The notes under the pieces were generated by a model. The model had not been told where the DNA came from, did no database searches, and saw nothing but the letters and a program-made list of their open reading frames with translations. A stretch of 64,000 nt of DNA from Eremophila alpestris peregrina. Taxonomy: Eukaryota > Chordata > Aves > Passeriformes > Alaudidae. The stretch is taken from assembly GCA_009792885.1 (NCBI GenBank), contig WMCF01000087.1:2900230-2964229 (forward strand), read 5' to 3'. Below are positions 11,625-21,747 of this stretch, in pieces (within the stretch, counting starts at the first letter, position 1; each line of letters begins with the position of its first letter). The position numbers and the translations under genes were made by a program.

Positions 11625-12037
11625 TGTAGCAATGTATTTGTTTGTTAAAATGAGTTATATAAAGCTATTCTTTGTACCATCCAAACTCCCTGTGATGTTA
11701 TCTGAACACCTGCAGTTCTGTTACTCAGGCCTCAGGAATTCATCAAGGCCGCTGTGAGAAAAACAGGACGAAAACAAGGCTGAGAGGCTTGGGAAAGCTG
11801 ACCGTTGAGAATGTAAACTTGAGACAGAAGTGGGCTCGGCATGGGAATGAATTCTGGCCAATTGGGTACTCTGGGGGGTGTATGCCAGCCTCATGGACAG
11901 GTTGAAGAACTAATCAAGCAGTGTGTGTGTGTGTGCCTATGCTAGGCAGAAATCTGTAACTGTCGCTTATTGTAAACAATAAATGGCTTCTGCGAAATCA
12001 TACTGATTCGGAGTACGGAGGTCCGTGTTTTCCTGCA
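11625..12037 (+). repeat. 3' LTR of the young provirus
   Basis: A 413-bp LTR, TGTAGC to CCTGCA. It keeps a TATATAAA box at 11656-11663 that the 5' copy has lost. AATAAA lies near 11979-11984. With an intact TATA it could drive transcription rightward into 12.0-13 kb. Confidence 0.93.
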
Positions 12038-12043
12038 GTTACT
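12038..12043. repeat. Target-site duplication, right copy (GTTACT)
   Basis: Matches 4688-4693 exactly and abuts the terminal CA of the 3' LTR. Confidence 0.93.
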
Positions 12044-13107
12044 AAGATGATTTGAGGAGAGAATTCGTGAAACATAGAAATATGCAGATGTTAATATTTT
12101 GATAGAAGCAAAACATCTGCAAACACTTGACAGAAGACTGGAAAGTGAGTGAGGGTTTTAAGGACACAAGTAGGAAAACATCTGGGGATGTGATTTGATT
12201 TCACAAGGTGTTACAGATTTCTGTCTCAAACATCCATATGTCAGTAGAGCTGGGGTCAGGACAGTAGAGTCAGGGGTCAAAGGCAAGGGTTGGGGTCAAT
12301 GGTCAGAAGCTCAAAGCTCAGGGTAAAGGCTCAGAGGTCAGGCAGTCATGGTTCCGGTGTCAAGGGTTTAAATTTTGTTCTATTTGAAATGTCATAGTCT
12401 GGTTTAAGTTTGAACTGAAGTCTCAAGTGAGTCTTCCCTGAATTTGGCTTAAAGGAAGACACCTACACACATTTTTGCATCCCTTTATCAGGAAGCCTGG
12501 GTGAGCCATAGGATTTGAGCTGCTTTAGACTTGGAAATGAACCCCTGGTTTAGAGGCTTTCAGCAAATGACTGAAGTTCTCCTGAGATCCAGCCTGTCAG
12601 TTACAGCTTCCCATCCACCCTGGGAAATTGGACAGGAACCCCTCTGGACTGGGCACAGCTTTTTTTCCCTGGAGTTGCTACTCCAGGAGCCCTTGGTTGC
12701 GAGTGTTGGGGATTCATCTGTAGGAAGGCTTAAAGTCACCATCACTGCTGGGCTCTTGGCAGCACTGAATTCCCAGCTAAGGGGAGAGAAGCCACCAAAA
12801 TTGCCCCTTCCAGCATAGCAGCTGCTTTGTGCCACTACCTGGAATCTGGCATTGATGCTGGTTGTCTGACTCTGGAATCACTGAAGTGCTACAGGATGGA
12901 AAACAGACAAGACAGTGCATCGACTGCTTGTGTGAGCCAGTGGCTTTTGGGCAGGGCACAGCAATTAGCAGTGGCTGTTTTCAGGAAGAGGAGGCACTGC
13001 TTCCCTTCCCAGCAAGGGATGGGAAAGGCAGCCCAGAGGATGAGGCTTAGGAAGGAACTGCAAGCTGAGAAGTGGCTCAAATCCACTTTAAACTCCTGGA
13101 ATGATCT
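12044..13107. other. No gene; short GGTCA-type simple repeat
   Basis: Between about 12243 and 12345 the sequence cycles through variants of GGGGTCAAAGG and GCTCAGGGT, a degenerate simple repeat. The rest has scattered frames under 100 codons on both strands with no recognisable product. Confidence 0.55.
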
Positions 13108-13180
13108 GCATTAGAAAGGACATTACAGATGATTCTGTTCAACCCCTGCTATGGTCAGGGACATCTTCTTGGAATGTCCG
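13108..13180 (-). mobile_element. Old CR1 3'-end fragment
   Basis: About 70 bp resembles the reverse complement of the 3' untranslated end of avian CR1 LINEs. It has an AAAGGACATTACAGATGATT block, then CAACCCCTGCTATGG and CAGGGACA. It is short and diverged, so the subfamily cannot be named. Confidence 0.55.
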
Positions 13181-14185
13181 TGGAATATGCTCCACACCAG
13201 AACAGTGGAACAGACAGGGTTTTCTCCCTGAACCCAGGCCCAGGCAAATTTGGGGTTTCCATGGGAAGAAGCCTGGGAGCTGTATTTCTGGAGCTGGGAG
13301 GCTCTAGGCCTAGAAATGGTTCCAGTACTGCTCTCTGTTTTTTTCAAGAACTGAACATTACTTTTCTCTCTCTCCAAAGTGAGGTGCATTTCTGTGGATT
13401 GTTGGGATTGCGCACAGGGTGTTGGAGGGCTCTGGTGTCTCTTTCCTCTGAATGGAAGAGTGAGGAAACAGGGATGTTGCTGACTGTCACAGAGATGTGG
13501 GAAGAGCCCAGTTCCAGTGAGGAATATGATGCCCAGCTCGTGGTGAGTGCCCTGAGATAGTCTTTCCTGTTGTTTTGTCCTTTGAGACTCTTGGAGTGCT
13601 GGCCTGGTGTAATAATCCAGCTTTAAAACAAACAAATATTTTCCTCATAAGGAAAAAGGGTTTCAGTTTTACCGTAAGATTTAAAAGGAAAAAGCCCTAG
13701 AAATTTCTTTGCTCTCCTGGTAGCCATTGGCTTAAGGCCAAGACAGAAACCTGGACAGGTCTCTTTACCACTCTTTCAGAAATGTAGCCATTCTCTATTG
13801 GGCAGTATGCCAAAAAACCCTCCTAAATCATTCTGTATTTAAAGCAGAGCACAAAGCTTCTCAGTGCTTCTTGGGATGCAGTAACAAGGTGCAATGTTTT
13901 CAGATACCTGCGATTGGATTCTATTTCATTCTTTTATTGTTTATTATTTTATAAATTTATTAAACATTATGCTTTAAAAAAGATATCCAAGGAACTGTCT
14001 CCCAGGTTATTTGTAAGCCATTTCTAAAAGGTGCAGGAACCCTGAGAGACTTAATAAATCTCCAAGTGGCTCACTCAATTCTAGCCATGTGCAAGACTGT
14101 ATCAGCCTGGATTAGGGAGGAGCCAAAAAGCCTGGAGTGGTGGGTGTTAATTTTCCTGTCAGAAATCCGTGATGGGGATGTTTTC
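13181..14185. other. No gene seen
   Basis: A 143-codon + strand frame (13129-13560) and a 170-codon minus frame (13123-13635) overlap each other. Neither has a domain, splice context or protein-like pattern. An AT-rich run lies at 13915-13985. Confidence 0.5.
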
Positions 14186-15280
14186 CTTAGCTTTTTCCCC
14201 TTTTTCCAGAGGAAAAGGGCCTCCATTTGTGGCCACTCACCCATGGCTGGCAAGCTGCAAGCTGCCTCAAGTTGGAACCCTGGCCTGCCCTTGAAGGCCC
14301 AAATGCCTGACACAAGCTGACACCAGGAACAATGGGTGGCCAGCTTTCTTTCCAATGGAAAAGAGCCTCCGTTCATGACCACTTGGCACCAGCTGAAAGC
14401 CACTCGGAGTGGGCTTCAGCTGACTAAAATTCTGAATGGCAGAGGATTTCTCCCAGCTGCAAGCTGCCTCCTGTTGAAACCCTGGGTGACCACAAAGGCC
14501 CAAATGTCTGCCAGAAACTTTCACCAGGAATCCTGGGTGGTGAGCTTTCTTTCCTGTGGAAAAGAGCCTCTGTTCATGGCCAGGAGCCACTCTGAGTGGG
14601 CTTCAGAGGGCTAAAATTCTGAATGGTGGAGATTTCTCCCAGCTGCAAGATGCCTTCAAATGGAACTCTGCCTGTGCTCAAAGTCCCAAATGTCTGCCAA
14701 AACTGACTTCAGGAATCCTGGGTGGCCAGCTTTCTCTTCCATGGAAAAGGGTCTCCGTTCGTGGCCCTTTGCCTCAACAGGGAGCCACTCGTAGTGGGAT
14801 CTGTACAGCTAAAATTCCAAACGGTGGAGGATTTCTTTCAGCTGCAAGCTGCCTCCAGTTGGAACCCTGGGTGACCGCGAAGGCCCAAATGCCTGCCACA
14901 AGCTGACACCAGGAACCATGGGTAGCCAGCTTTCTTTCCCATGGAAAAGGGCCTCTGTTCATGGCCACTTGCCCCTGGCCAGGAGCCACTCCAAGTGGGC
15001 TTAGGCCGGCTAAAATTCTGAATGGCAGAGGATTTCTCCCAGCTGCAAGCCTCCTCAAGTTGGAACCCTGACTGATCTAGAAGGCTCAAAAGCCTCCCAC
15101 AAACTGACTCCAGGACTGCCTGGTGCCCAGCTTTCTTCCCCGTGGAAAAGGGCCTTTGTTTGTGGCCACTTGGCCTCAGTGGGGAACCTCTCGGAGTGGG
15201 TGTGGGCTGGCTAAATTTCCGAACAGCAGAGGATTTCTCCCAGCTGCAAGATGCCTCAAGTTGGAACCCTGCCTGCCCTC
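14186..15280 (+). repeat. ~200-bp satellite array, left part
   Basis: Six head-to-tail copies with a period near 190-200 bp. The block GCTTTCTTTCCCATGG recurs near 14190, 14347, 14548, 14735, 14932 and 15131. Other constant blocks are GGATTTCTCCCAGCTGCAAG and AAGGCCCAAATG. Copies look about 80-90% alike by eye. The open frames that cross the array on both strands change frame from copy to copy and are not genes. The array is interrupted at 15281 by a provirus and resumes at 23596. Confidence 0.9.
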
Positions 15281-16432
15281 TGTTGGAACCCAGGACCCTG
15301 GAAGGGGGTCCAGAGACCTCGGCAGGGAGTCAGAAATAGCCGTGGCTTTGATCTTAGCCCGTGGATGAGACTGCTAACATTACATGAGGAATCCCAGGCC
15401 ACAAGAGTTTAGATTAGAATGATAGTTAATAAATCACAGGGTGAAAAGTAGATTTGTGGGTTTTAAAATAGGGGTTTGAAAGAAATGAAATGGAGGATTC
15501 TGGGTGTGTCATTGTCTTTTCCTTCTTCTTCTTCTCCTCCATCTTTTGGTCTGATGGTGATATTTTCAGATTGGCTTAGAAGGGATAGGCACAGTTTATT
15601 ATCACGGATTGTTACTGGTAATTACCTATAAATATTAGATATGCGAAACTCTGTAGAAGAAGCAAAATCCACCCAGGTGGCCAGGGATTTGATCCTGATC
15701 TCTGCTACAGTGTTGTTGGGTTTTATGTTGATATCCCCTGACTCTGCTATAATGGTTTGTCCCTATTCCCCACTATGTTAGTCTTCTGTGTAGTTTACCC
15801 TGGTCCACCCTAGAAGCTAATCCCTCCCAGAGACAGCCCACAAGGTTTCCATCAGTCACTTGACCCCTCCCAGGACTCACTGTTGATCACTCAAAGCCAC
15901 CCCTTGCCTTCCAGAAGCTTCTAGGAAGGGCATCGAGTGATTGGCTGAAGAGCCAAGGTTCCTCCCATTGTGCCTCCCGGTTTGCTGGCTTCCCTGTTTA
16001 TCTTCTCAGGTTTTCCACCCCGGTTTGTTCTGATTGGATGTTAGGAGTTCTCCTTCCCTTTCCCCTCCCCAGTTTAAAAGTTGCTGCACAGACTTGTTCT
16101 GGGCTCTCCTGAGCAGGTCACAGTTCAAGTTACGAGGGCTAGTAAGAGCTCTAATAAAGCTTGGATTTTGACCCCTCAAGAGAGACAGTCTCTTATTCCG
16201 GCGACTGCGGCGTGACAGCCGGGGCCCGCCTGAGGGAGACCCTTGGGCAGAGAGGGACCACCGCACAGTGCAGACCGCTGCAGGGCAGAGAAAGAATGTA
16301 ACAGATAAGAAAAAAATAAACAACCTTGAATCACACCGCAGATGAGTCTGAAATTTCTCTGCAGACACAGGGCTTGAGAAAAAAGACTTTTCTAACATTA
16401 AGGGGTTCATTTCAAACCATCTTATCCCGGCA
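15281..16432 (+). repeat. 5' LTR of the satellite-embedded provirus (long form)
   Basis: Aligned with the 3' LTR at its start (15281 to about 15713) and its end (about 16266 to 16432). A middle block of roughly 550 bp is present only here. That block holds TTTAAAAG (near 16072), a promoter-like spacing to AATAAA (near 16153), and GAGAGACAGTCTCTTA. CAGTG flanks the block on both sides. Either the 3' LTR lost it between these short repeats, or an LTR-like piece was inserted here. The start TGTTGG and end CCGGCA give the TG-CA termini. Confidence 0.75.
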
Positions 16433-16668
16433 ACTGCCGTCCCTGGGTGGGCCCTGCAGATATGGGCCTGGATGGCACGAACACCAAAAACTCAGCCCCA
16501 GAAGACTTCTGAGAAGACACCTGGACGTCTGCGGAGAGAGAGAGGCTTCCTTCAAATATGACAGAGGACACCCACGACCGTCACCTGAGATCTGCTAGTT
16601 GGAGACAGGAAAGATCCGGATCGTATTTGAAGAACTGCCTGGATAAAAAAGGTCAAAAATAGCAGCAC

Positions 16669-17466
16669 ATGGGGGTCATATCCTCAAAAGAACAGTCACA
16701 TATACTGTCCTCTATACAGAGAGTGGTAGCAACACACCCTGAGAATCTCTCTGAGGGGGAATTGAAAGATCTGTTGATATGGGTGTAAGGTCATTACCTG
16801 ACCTCAGACGCAAAATTATTTTTTGAGGCAGGATTTTGGCAGCATATCAACAGACAGCTTTACTCCTTAGCAACAAAAAGAGATAAAATGGCTAACAAAT
16901 TACTCCCTCCAGCCAGAATTATTCTTGAGGCACTTTTACAGAATACCGTGGGTAAAATATATTATCCTAGATCTAGAACAGACTCCTCCCACAAGGCAGA
17001 GGGAGAAGAACCGCAGTTAGCTGTCTACCAGCAGCAGACAAGCAGGGAAGCATTAGACAGCCCATCTCCTACTCAGAAAGAGCTCCAGCTTGTAGTCCAC
17101 CCTAAAGCATTTGAAGGATTTGATCGTCTCATTTATGAGCCTTATCCTCCTGGTTCGAAATCTCGAGGGGAAGCTCGCAGTTTTGCTTCGGTCCCTCCTT
17201 TGCCTCCGATCTCAGAGCATGGAGACAGTGAAAGCGGGAAGGAAGACTCAGAGACAGAGTCAGACACAGAGACACAGAGGAGGATACAGGGGATGAGACA
17301 CAGTGGGGGGAAGGGTAAACCAGGCAGGGACCCCTACCTCCGGGCAGCACCGCGCAGCGTGAAATGGCTAGGGAGAGGAAAGGCAAACGGTTGCAAGCAA
17401 GGAGTGCTGCCATGGGACACACTCTCACCGCGGAGGTGGGGGGGGGAAAGCCCACAGAGCCCATGA
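16669..17466 (+). pseudogene. gag matrix region, one early stop
   Basis: A start codon at 16669 opens with Met-Gly and a Ser at position 5, the pattern of an N-myristoylated retroviral matrix protein. The frame is helical and charged for 39 codons, then meets a TAA at 16786-16788 and reads on past it. A long open part from 16888 to 17466 carries the matrix C-terminal half and an acidic Ser/Glu/Asp-rich linker. Near 17400 the frame degrades and ends, about 140 bp before the solo LTR. Leader sequence 16433-16668 separates it from the LTR; no clear primer site is recognisable there. Confidence 0.65.
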
Positions 17467-17603
17467 TAGCCGCAAGCTGAGGAGACAGCGGCGGACCGGG
17501 GCCATGCAGGTGAAGCTGCTGCTCCCATGGCAGAGCGCAAGCACAACTTGCCGTGATTGTAATAAATAAAAGGACCATAGCTGAATAACCACGGTGGGTA
17601 ACA

Positions 17604-17608
17604 AGTTG
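17604..17608. repeat. 5-bp target duplication of the nested solo LTR, left (AGTTG)
   Basis: AGTTG precedes the LTR start at 17609 and recurs at 18386-18390 directly after its end. The longer shared word CAAGTTGTG at both edges adds some ambiguity of one or two bases. Confidence 0.65.
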
Positions 17609-18385
17609 TGTTTGGAGCCTGCGAGCTCCCCGTTAATAGTTTGTTGAATTCCCTGTTAGAGCCTGCGAGCTCCTTTGCCAGCATTCTGTAAACCCTCCTG
17701 TTAAAATGGTTACATTCCCCAGTTCTGTTCAATTGTACCCCTAAAGCCTTTCCCTACTGGTCTCTCCCAGTTGTAAACTCCTTTCCCTAGTCCTAGTTTC
17801 TTATCCTAATGTCCCCTATCCCTTAATATTCCCTCCTCACCTGTCACAGCTGCCGCTCCCGCCATTTGGACCCCCTCAGCAGCTTGCCGCCATGCTCCGG
17901 GGCGGGGCTGCTGTCAACATGCAGATGTCCCTCCCACCCACGACTCCGCCTCACCACCTCTTGCTGTCCGTCGACGAGAAGGCGACACCCCTATACAAAT
18001 TAGGGCGCACAGAGCCCCCTGGGACAGGGACAGGCGATAAATCATCAATTTCCACCAAAATGCTTTATGGCCCGGCAGACTAAAGTACTGTAACATCTGG
18101 AGGACTACTTAGGGACCCTTGCCGCGAGCCAGCCGGATTTGACCTGACCTCAAAAGTGGCTGATCACAGACACCCCTGGACTCTAACGAGCCTAATCGAG
18201 TTCCTGGGACTGCCGTCGTGGACAAACTCCCGGCACTGCAGCGGTACGAGCGGCACGGCCGAAGAGGTCCACTCCCCTTGGTGGAGCGGCGGCGCAGGCT
18301 ATTCCCTTAAGGACACCCCTTTTTCAATAAAGGCTTTCAAAGGAGTATCACTTCTCCTGCCCATATTTATTTCAGTGATGACACA
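17609..18385 (+). repeat. Solo LTR nested in the gag region
   Basis: A 777-bp block starting TGTTTGGAGCC and ending GACACA interrupts the gag remnant. It has a TATA-like CTATACAAAT near 17990, AATAAA near 18331 about 50 bp from the end, and flanking 5-bp repeats AGTTG. Near its 5' end a 16-bp word around GAGCCTGCGAGCTCC appears twice. Five-base duplications are usual for ERV-L type integrases, but the family is not proven. Confidence 0.65.
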
Positions 18386-18390
18386 AGTTG

Positions 18391-18950
18391 TGGGAGTAGG
18401 AGCAAAAAGGATTTTATTTCATTCTGCGGATGCAAAAAAGCCTTACCGAGACAGTCATTACTTGTTTCAGATGCAGACATGGGCGCGGATAGGGAAGGAG
18501 CGGTGGGGATTCGAGTGAGGAGTACCCCGAACGCATTCCATATTGCGTGATTCCCGAGCAGGGCACAGGAGGAGGTGTGCCCTCGGAAGCGGAAGTGCCG
18601 TTCCTGGTGACCACTCCGGGGCCTGTGGAATTACCAGGGCTGGACACACAAGAGCTGTTGGATGCGGAGGGGCTGGGACCAGCAGGAAGGCATGGTCGCA
18701 CCACAATGGGCAGGAACATCAGAGTGGGCTGGCAGGGACGTGTCGGGGGAGGGATATATGCTGGGGCAAGAGAAGATGGGGCGTGGGCAGACCAGAAGGT
18801 ACCTCCCCCTTGTGGCAGCTCCAACAGAGCCAGGATTCTACACACAGTAAGCTGCGGTCTCCCAGCCCTGAACAGGAATTGATAGATGTTCTTCCAAAAA
18901 TTAGAAAGCATAAAAAGAAGAAATCAAAAGAGGGAAAATTTTTACAGACA
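18391..18950 (+). pseudogene. gag linker remnant
   Basis: After the solo LTR a Gly/Pro-rich frame (18547-18882) and overlapping frames continue in a gag-like linker composition up to about 18880. Then a Lys-rich segment reads PEQELIDVLPKIRKHKKKKSK and stops at 18955. Base composition changes sharply near 18890 from GC-rich to A-rich, which suggests a join between two retroviral sources. No diagnostic motif is present. Confidence 0.4.
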
Positions 18951-19050
18951 TGGTAATTAATAATAGATACAGTTGCAGAATTGTTAGACCCAGAAACTTT
19001 GGACATTGCCGAGGATTTTTTAGAACAATATATGAAGCTGTATTTAACCC

Positions 19051-20562
19051 GTGAAGCAACAGCGCCACCCAGTGATGACATTAAAACATTACAGGATTTT
19101 TTTTCCAATTTTACATCAAAAGAAGATTAAATCAAAGAAAACAGTTTCTATGCAACCTAGACATTCCAAAGAACAAAAAGAAGAATTTTTACTAACTCCT
19201 GAAGATTATAGAGCTCAAGATATTCCTGCTGAAGAACAAGAACAGGAAGACATAATATATTTTACTGCTTCAGTAGGAATTCCATGTTACACAATTCCAA
19301 CTCCAAGCAAAGAGCAATCAATTACTATTCCTAAAGACATTGCAAAGAAATTTCTTATGCAATATGTCGCACAACTTTGGGATTTAGTCCAAATCTGGTG
19401 GCTCAACTTTTTCAAATTCCTCGATCAACGTGCTTTTTCACTCAGACCTGATGAATCACACTCATAAAGCTTGTATGATACACAAGAACCACAAATGCTT
19501 GTAAGTCCCAAGAGGAAAGAAGCTACAGCATGGCAACAGACATCACAACTTACTCCATTCTACAAACAGATACCTATGAAGATACCTGAAGCACCTAAAT
19601 TGATGGATTGGGCAAAAATCAGAAAAAATACCTTGAAAGAAAGATACTTTAATATAACTGATACAACAGGCCTTGCAGTGCCTGTGGACTGTGATGCTCA
19701 AGGTCAGAATCCAAGATGGGTAAGATTAGATCATGATGCAATCAAAGATCTAATCAAAGCAATTTGAGACAATGGATTGGCATCGTTATATTTCAAACAG
19801 CTTTTGAAAAGCACATTCAATATGTATGATATGACACCATATGGTCTTCAATCCCTTGTTTCAATGATTCTCACAGACACGCAGACACTTGTGTGGGATG
19901 CAAGATGGAGAAGGGCTCTTGGTGAAATAAGAACTAAATACCAAAGGGGGCCAAATGCAGCTCTTACAATGGCACAAATGTCAGGTCACTCACCATATGA
20001 TGACATCGTTCGACAAGCAAGAGACTTGCCACAACATGTGCTGAAAGACATCCAAGAAGCAGCATGAAAAGCAATTTTACAAATTCCACCAGCAGAGGTT
20101 CCTGAGAGTATTTATACTGAAATAAAGCAAGGTACTTCTGAACCTTTCTTTTCATTTGTGGATTGTCTCGCACAGGTAGTGGACAGACATATGAATGGTG
20201 AGCCTGCAAAACCACATCTGCTTTGAAGTCTTGCATTTGCAAATGCCAACACAGAATGCAAATGCATCATTAGCACATTACCAGGACAACCCACTTGAGC
20301 AGAGATAGTGGAAGCATGCAACAAAGTAGGAACACCTCAACACGTTGCATCCTTTTGAGGGGAACAGATGGAAAAAGATATCAAGGCACAAAATGAGAGT
20401 TTTAAAGAAGCTCTTGCAATACTTAAAAAAAATTCTGCAGCAACCATGGTGACAAGATTGGAGGAAGCAGAATGCTATAAATGTGGTAATCGTGGACACT
20501 TTAAAAAAGACTGTCTAAACATTGTGAAACCTAGGAAACTTCTAGATATTTGCGTAAGATGA
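19051..20562 (+). pseudogene. gag capsid-nucleocapsid with five TGA stops
   Basis: A single frame from about 19471 to 20562 encodes a retroviral capsid and nucleocapsid. The N-terminal capsid part includes WVRLDHDAIKDLI, then the Trp-rich region near 19893-19911. The major homology region is near 20127-20170 (IKQGTSEPFFSFVD). A CCHC zinc knuckle (CYKCGNRGHFKKDC) lies at 20473-20514. Frame is kept across about 1.1 kb, broken only by TGA codons at 19765, 20065, 20224, 20295 and 20354. All five are TGA, consistent with CGA to TGA change at methylated CpG. A further TGA at 20560 ends the frame just after the knuckle. The upstream frame 19051-19467 is probably the matrix-capsid linker. Confidence 0.8.
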
Positions 20563-20659
20563 TCTGATCACAGATTCAGCAAATGTCGCAAATGAGATCA
20601 AAAGACTTGAAGGATCATTTTTAAGAGAGACAGACAATGAAATTTTATATTCATATTTA

Positions 20660-21256
20660 ATGCATGTGAGAACATTGTTGCAAAACAGAGAACACAGATA
20701 TTTTGTTACTCACATCAGAGCACATTCTTCTCTTCCAGGATTTTTAGCGGAAGGAAATGCTCAAGCAGATAAATTAACAATGCCAATTTCACAGACCTTG
20801 CCAGATATTTTTGAACAAGCAAGGTTGAGTCATGCATTTTTTCATCAAAATGCACAGGCACTGATGGGGTCCTTTGCATTTCCAAAAGTCAAGCAAAGGA
20901 AATCATTAGTGCTTGTCCAGATTGTCAGCTTGTGCAACCACCTGCATCCATAGCAGCAGTCGATCCAAGAAGATTGCAGAGTCTGCAACTATGGCAAGCT
21001 GATGTCCCAAAATATCCATCTTTTGGAAAGCTCAAAAATATTCATGTCTTGGTTGATACATTTTCAGGAGCAGTTTTTGCATCATTGCATGCAGGTGAAA
21101 CTGCACAAACATGCCTGTTGACATTTTTTACAAGCATTTGCATCATTAGGTATATCTCAAGAAATCAAAACAGATAACGGTCCACCTTATATGGGGAAAG
21201 TACTTGACAAATTCCTGAAAAAGTGGGGTGTCAATCATACCTTTGGCATTCCTCAC
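20660..21256 (+). pseudogene. RNase H end and integrase N-terminal half
   Basis: The first frame (20660-20953) carries the end of RNase H (HSSLPGFLAEGNAQADKL) and the His-His part of the integrase zinc domain (SHAFFHQNAQAL). The second (20932-21177) holds the start of the catalytic core, LWQADVPKYPSFGKL and VDTFSGAVFAS with the first catalytic Asp. The next motif, KTDNGPPY, lies in a third frame near 21165-21190 and keeps the second Asp. The core is cut at GIPH, 21245-21256, by an LTR-like insert, so the catalytic Glu is missing. Protease, RT and most of RNase H are deleted between the nucleocapsid and 20660. Confidence 0.8.
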
Positions 21257-21679
21257 TGTCATGGTTTAGCATAGCTTCTAGTTAAAGATGAAAACAGTTA
21301 CCTGCAAAGACCTGTGATTGACATCTTGCTCAGCCAATGAGAAAGCAAAAGTGTGCCTTTGCGAATGGTCATATCAAGCTGGGAACGCTGGGAACTCGCT
21401 CTTTTCTGCTGCTCGCCTCTGGAGAGGTAAAAAGCAGCCCCGGCTCCCTCCGGCCTGGGGGAACCAGCGGCCTGCTGGGCCCTGCCTGACTTGAGGCGTC
21501 TGCCAAGCTCAGTGGCTCTCGGGCCGAGAGGGGGGAGGAAGATATGTCTGGCTCGCTCAGACTGAGTTCAGTGGCTGCCAGTGGAGAAAGAGAGACTACA
21601 GCCGGTTTCCCCCTCCACTTTCCGCCTGGAGCGGCTCCGAGCCTGGGTTGAGCTGCCCTGAATGAGACGGAGGGGTGGA
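21257..21679 (+). repeat. GC-rich LTR-like insert
   Basis: The integrase frame stops abruptly where TGTCATGGTTTAGC begins, a start seen in avian LTRs. The next ~420 bp are much more GC-rich than the flanking retroviral sequence. From 21680 the DNA again matches the env leader of the family (GGGTTTCTTTCAGG). No matching CA end or target duplication is visible, and the rest of integrase is lost, so this may be insertion plus deletion. Confidence 0.5.
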
Positions 21680-21747
21680 GGACTGGGGGGTTTCTTTCAG
21701 GACTTGTATGTCATTGCATTTTAGAGAATTCTACAGGAAGTGAAGTT

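Larger units (their letters stand above)
4694..12037 (+). mobile_element. Young chimeric endogenous provirus (7.3 kb)
   Basis: This is a complete LTR-to-LTR retroviral insertion with a perfect 6-bp target duplication. The LTRs differ by about six substitutions plus two short gaps (6 and 4 bp) over ~400 bp, counted by eye, so the insertion is recent. In order it holds the 5' LTR, a primer-binding site, a gag N-terminal region, an AT-rich block, remnants of RNase H, integrase C-terminus, env and LTR from another retrovirus family, then a second env remnant, a polypurine tract and the 3' LTR. Capsid, protease and most of pol are missing. The interior is far more decayed than the LTRs, so the source copy was probably already defective and chimeric when it moved. 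It must have been mobilised in trans. Age order and trans-mobilisation are inference. Confidence 0.9.

Noticed and set aside
14066..15368. Overlapping 80-116 codon frames on both strands
   Set aside because: They follow the satellite unit and change frame from copy to copy; no start, splice or domain logic.
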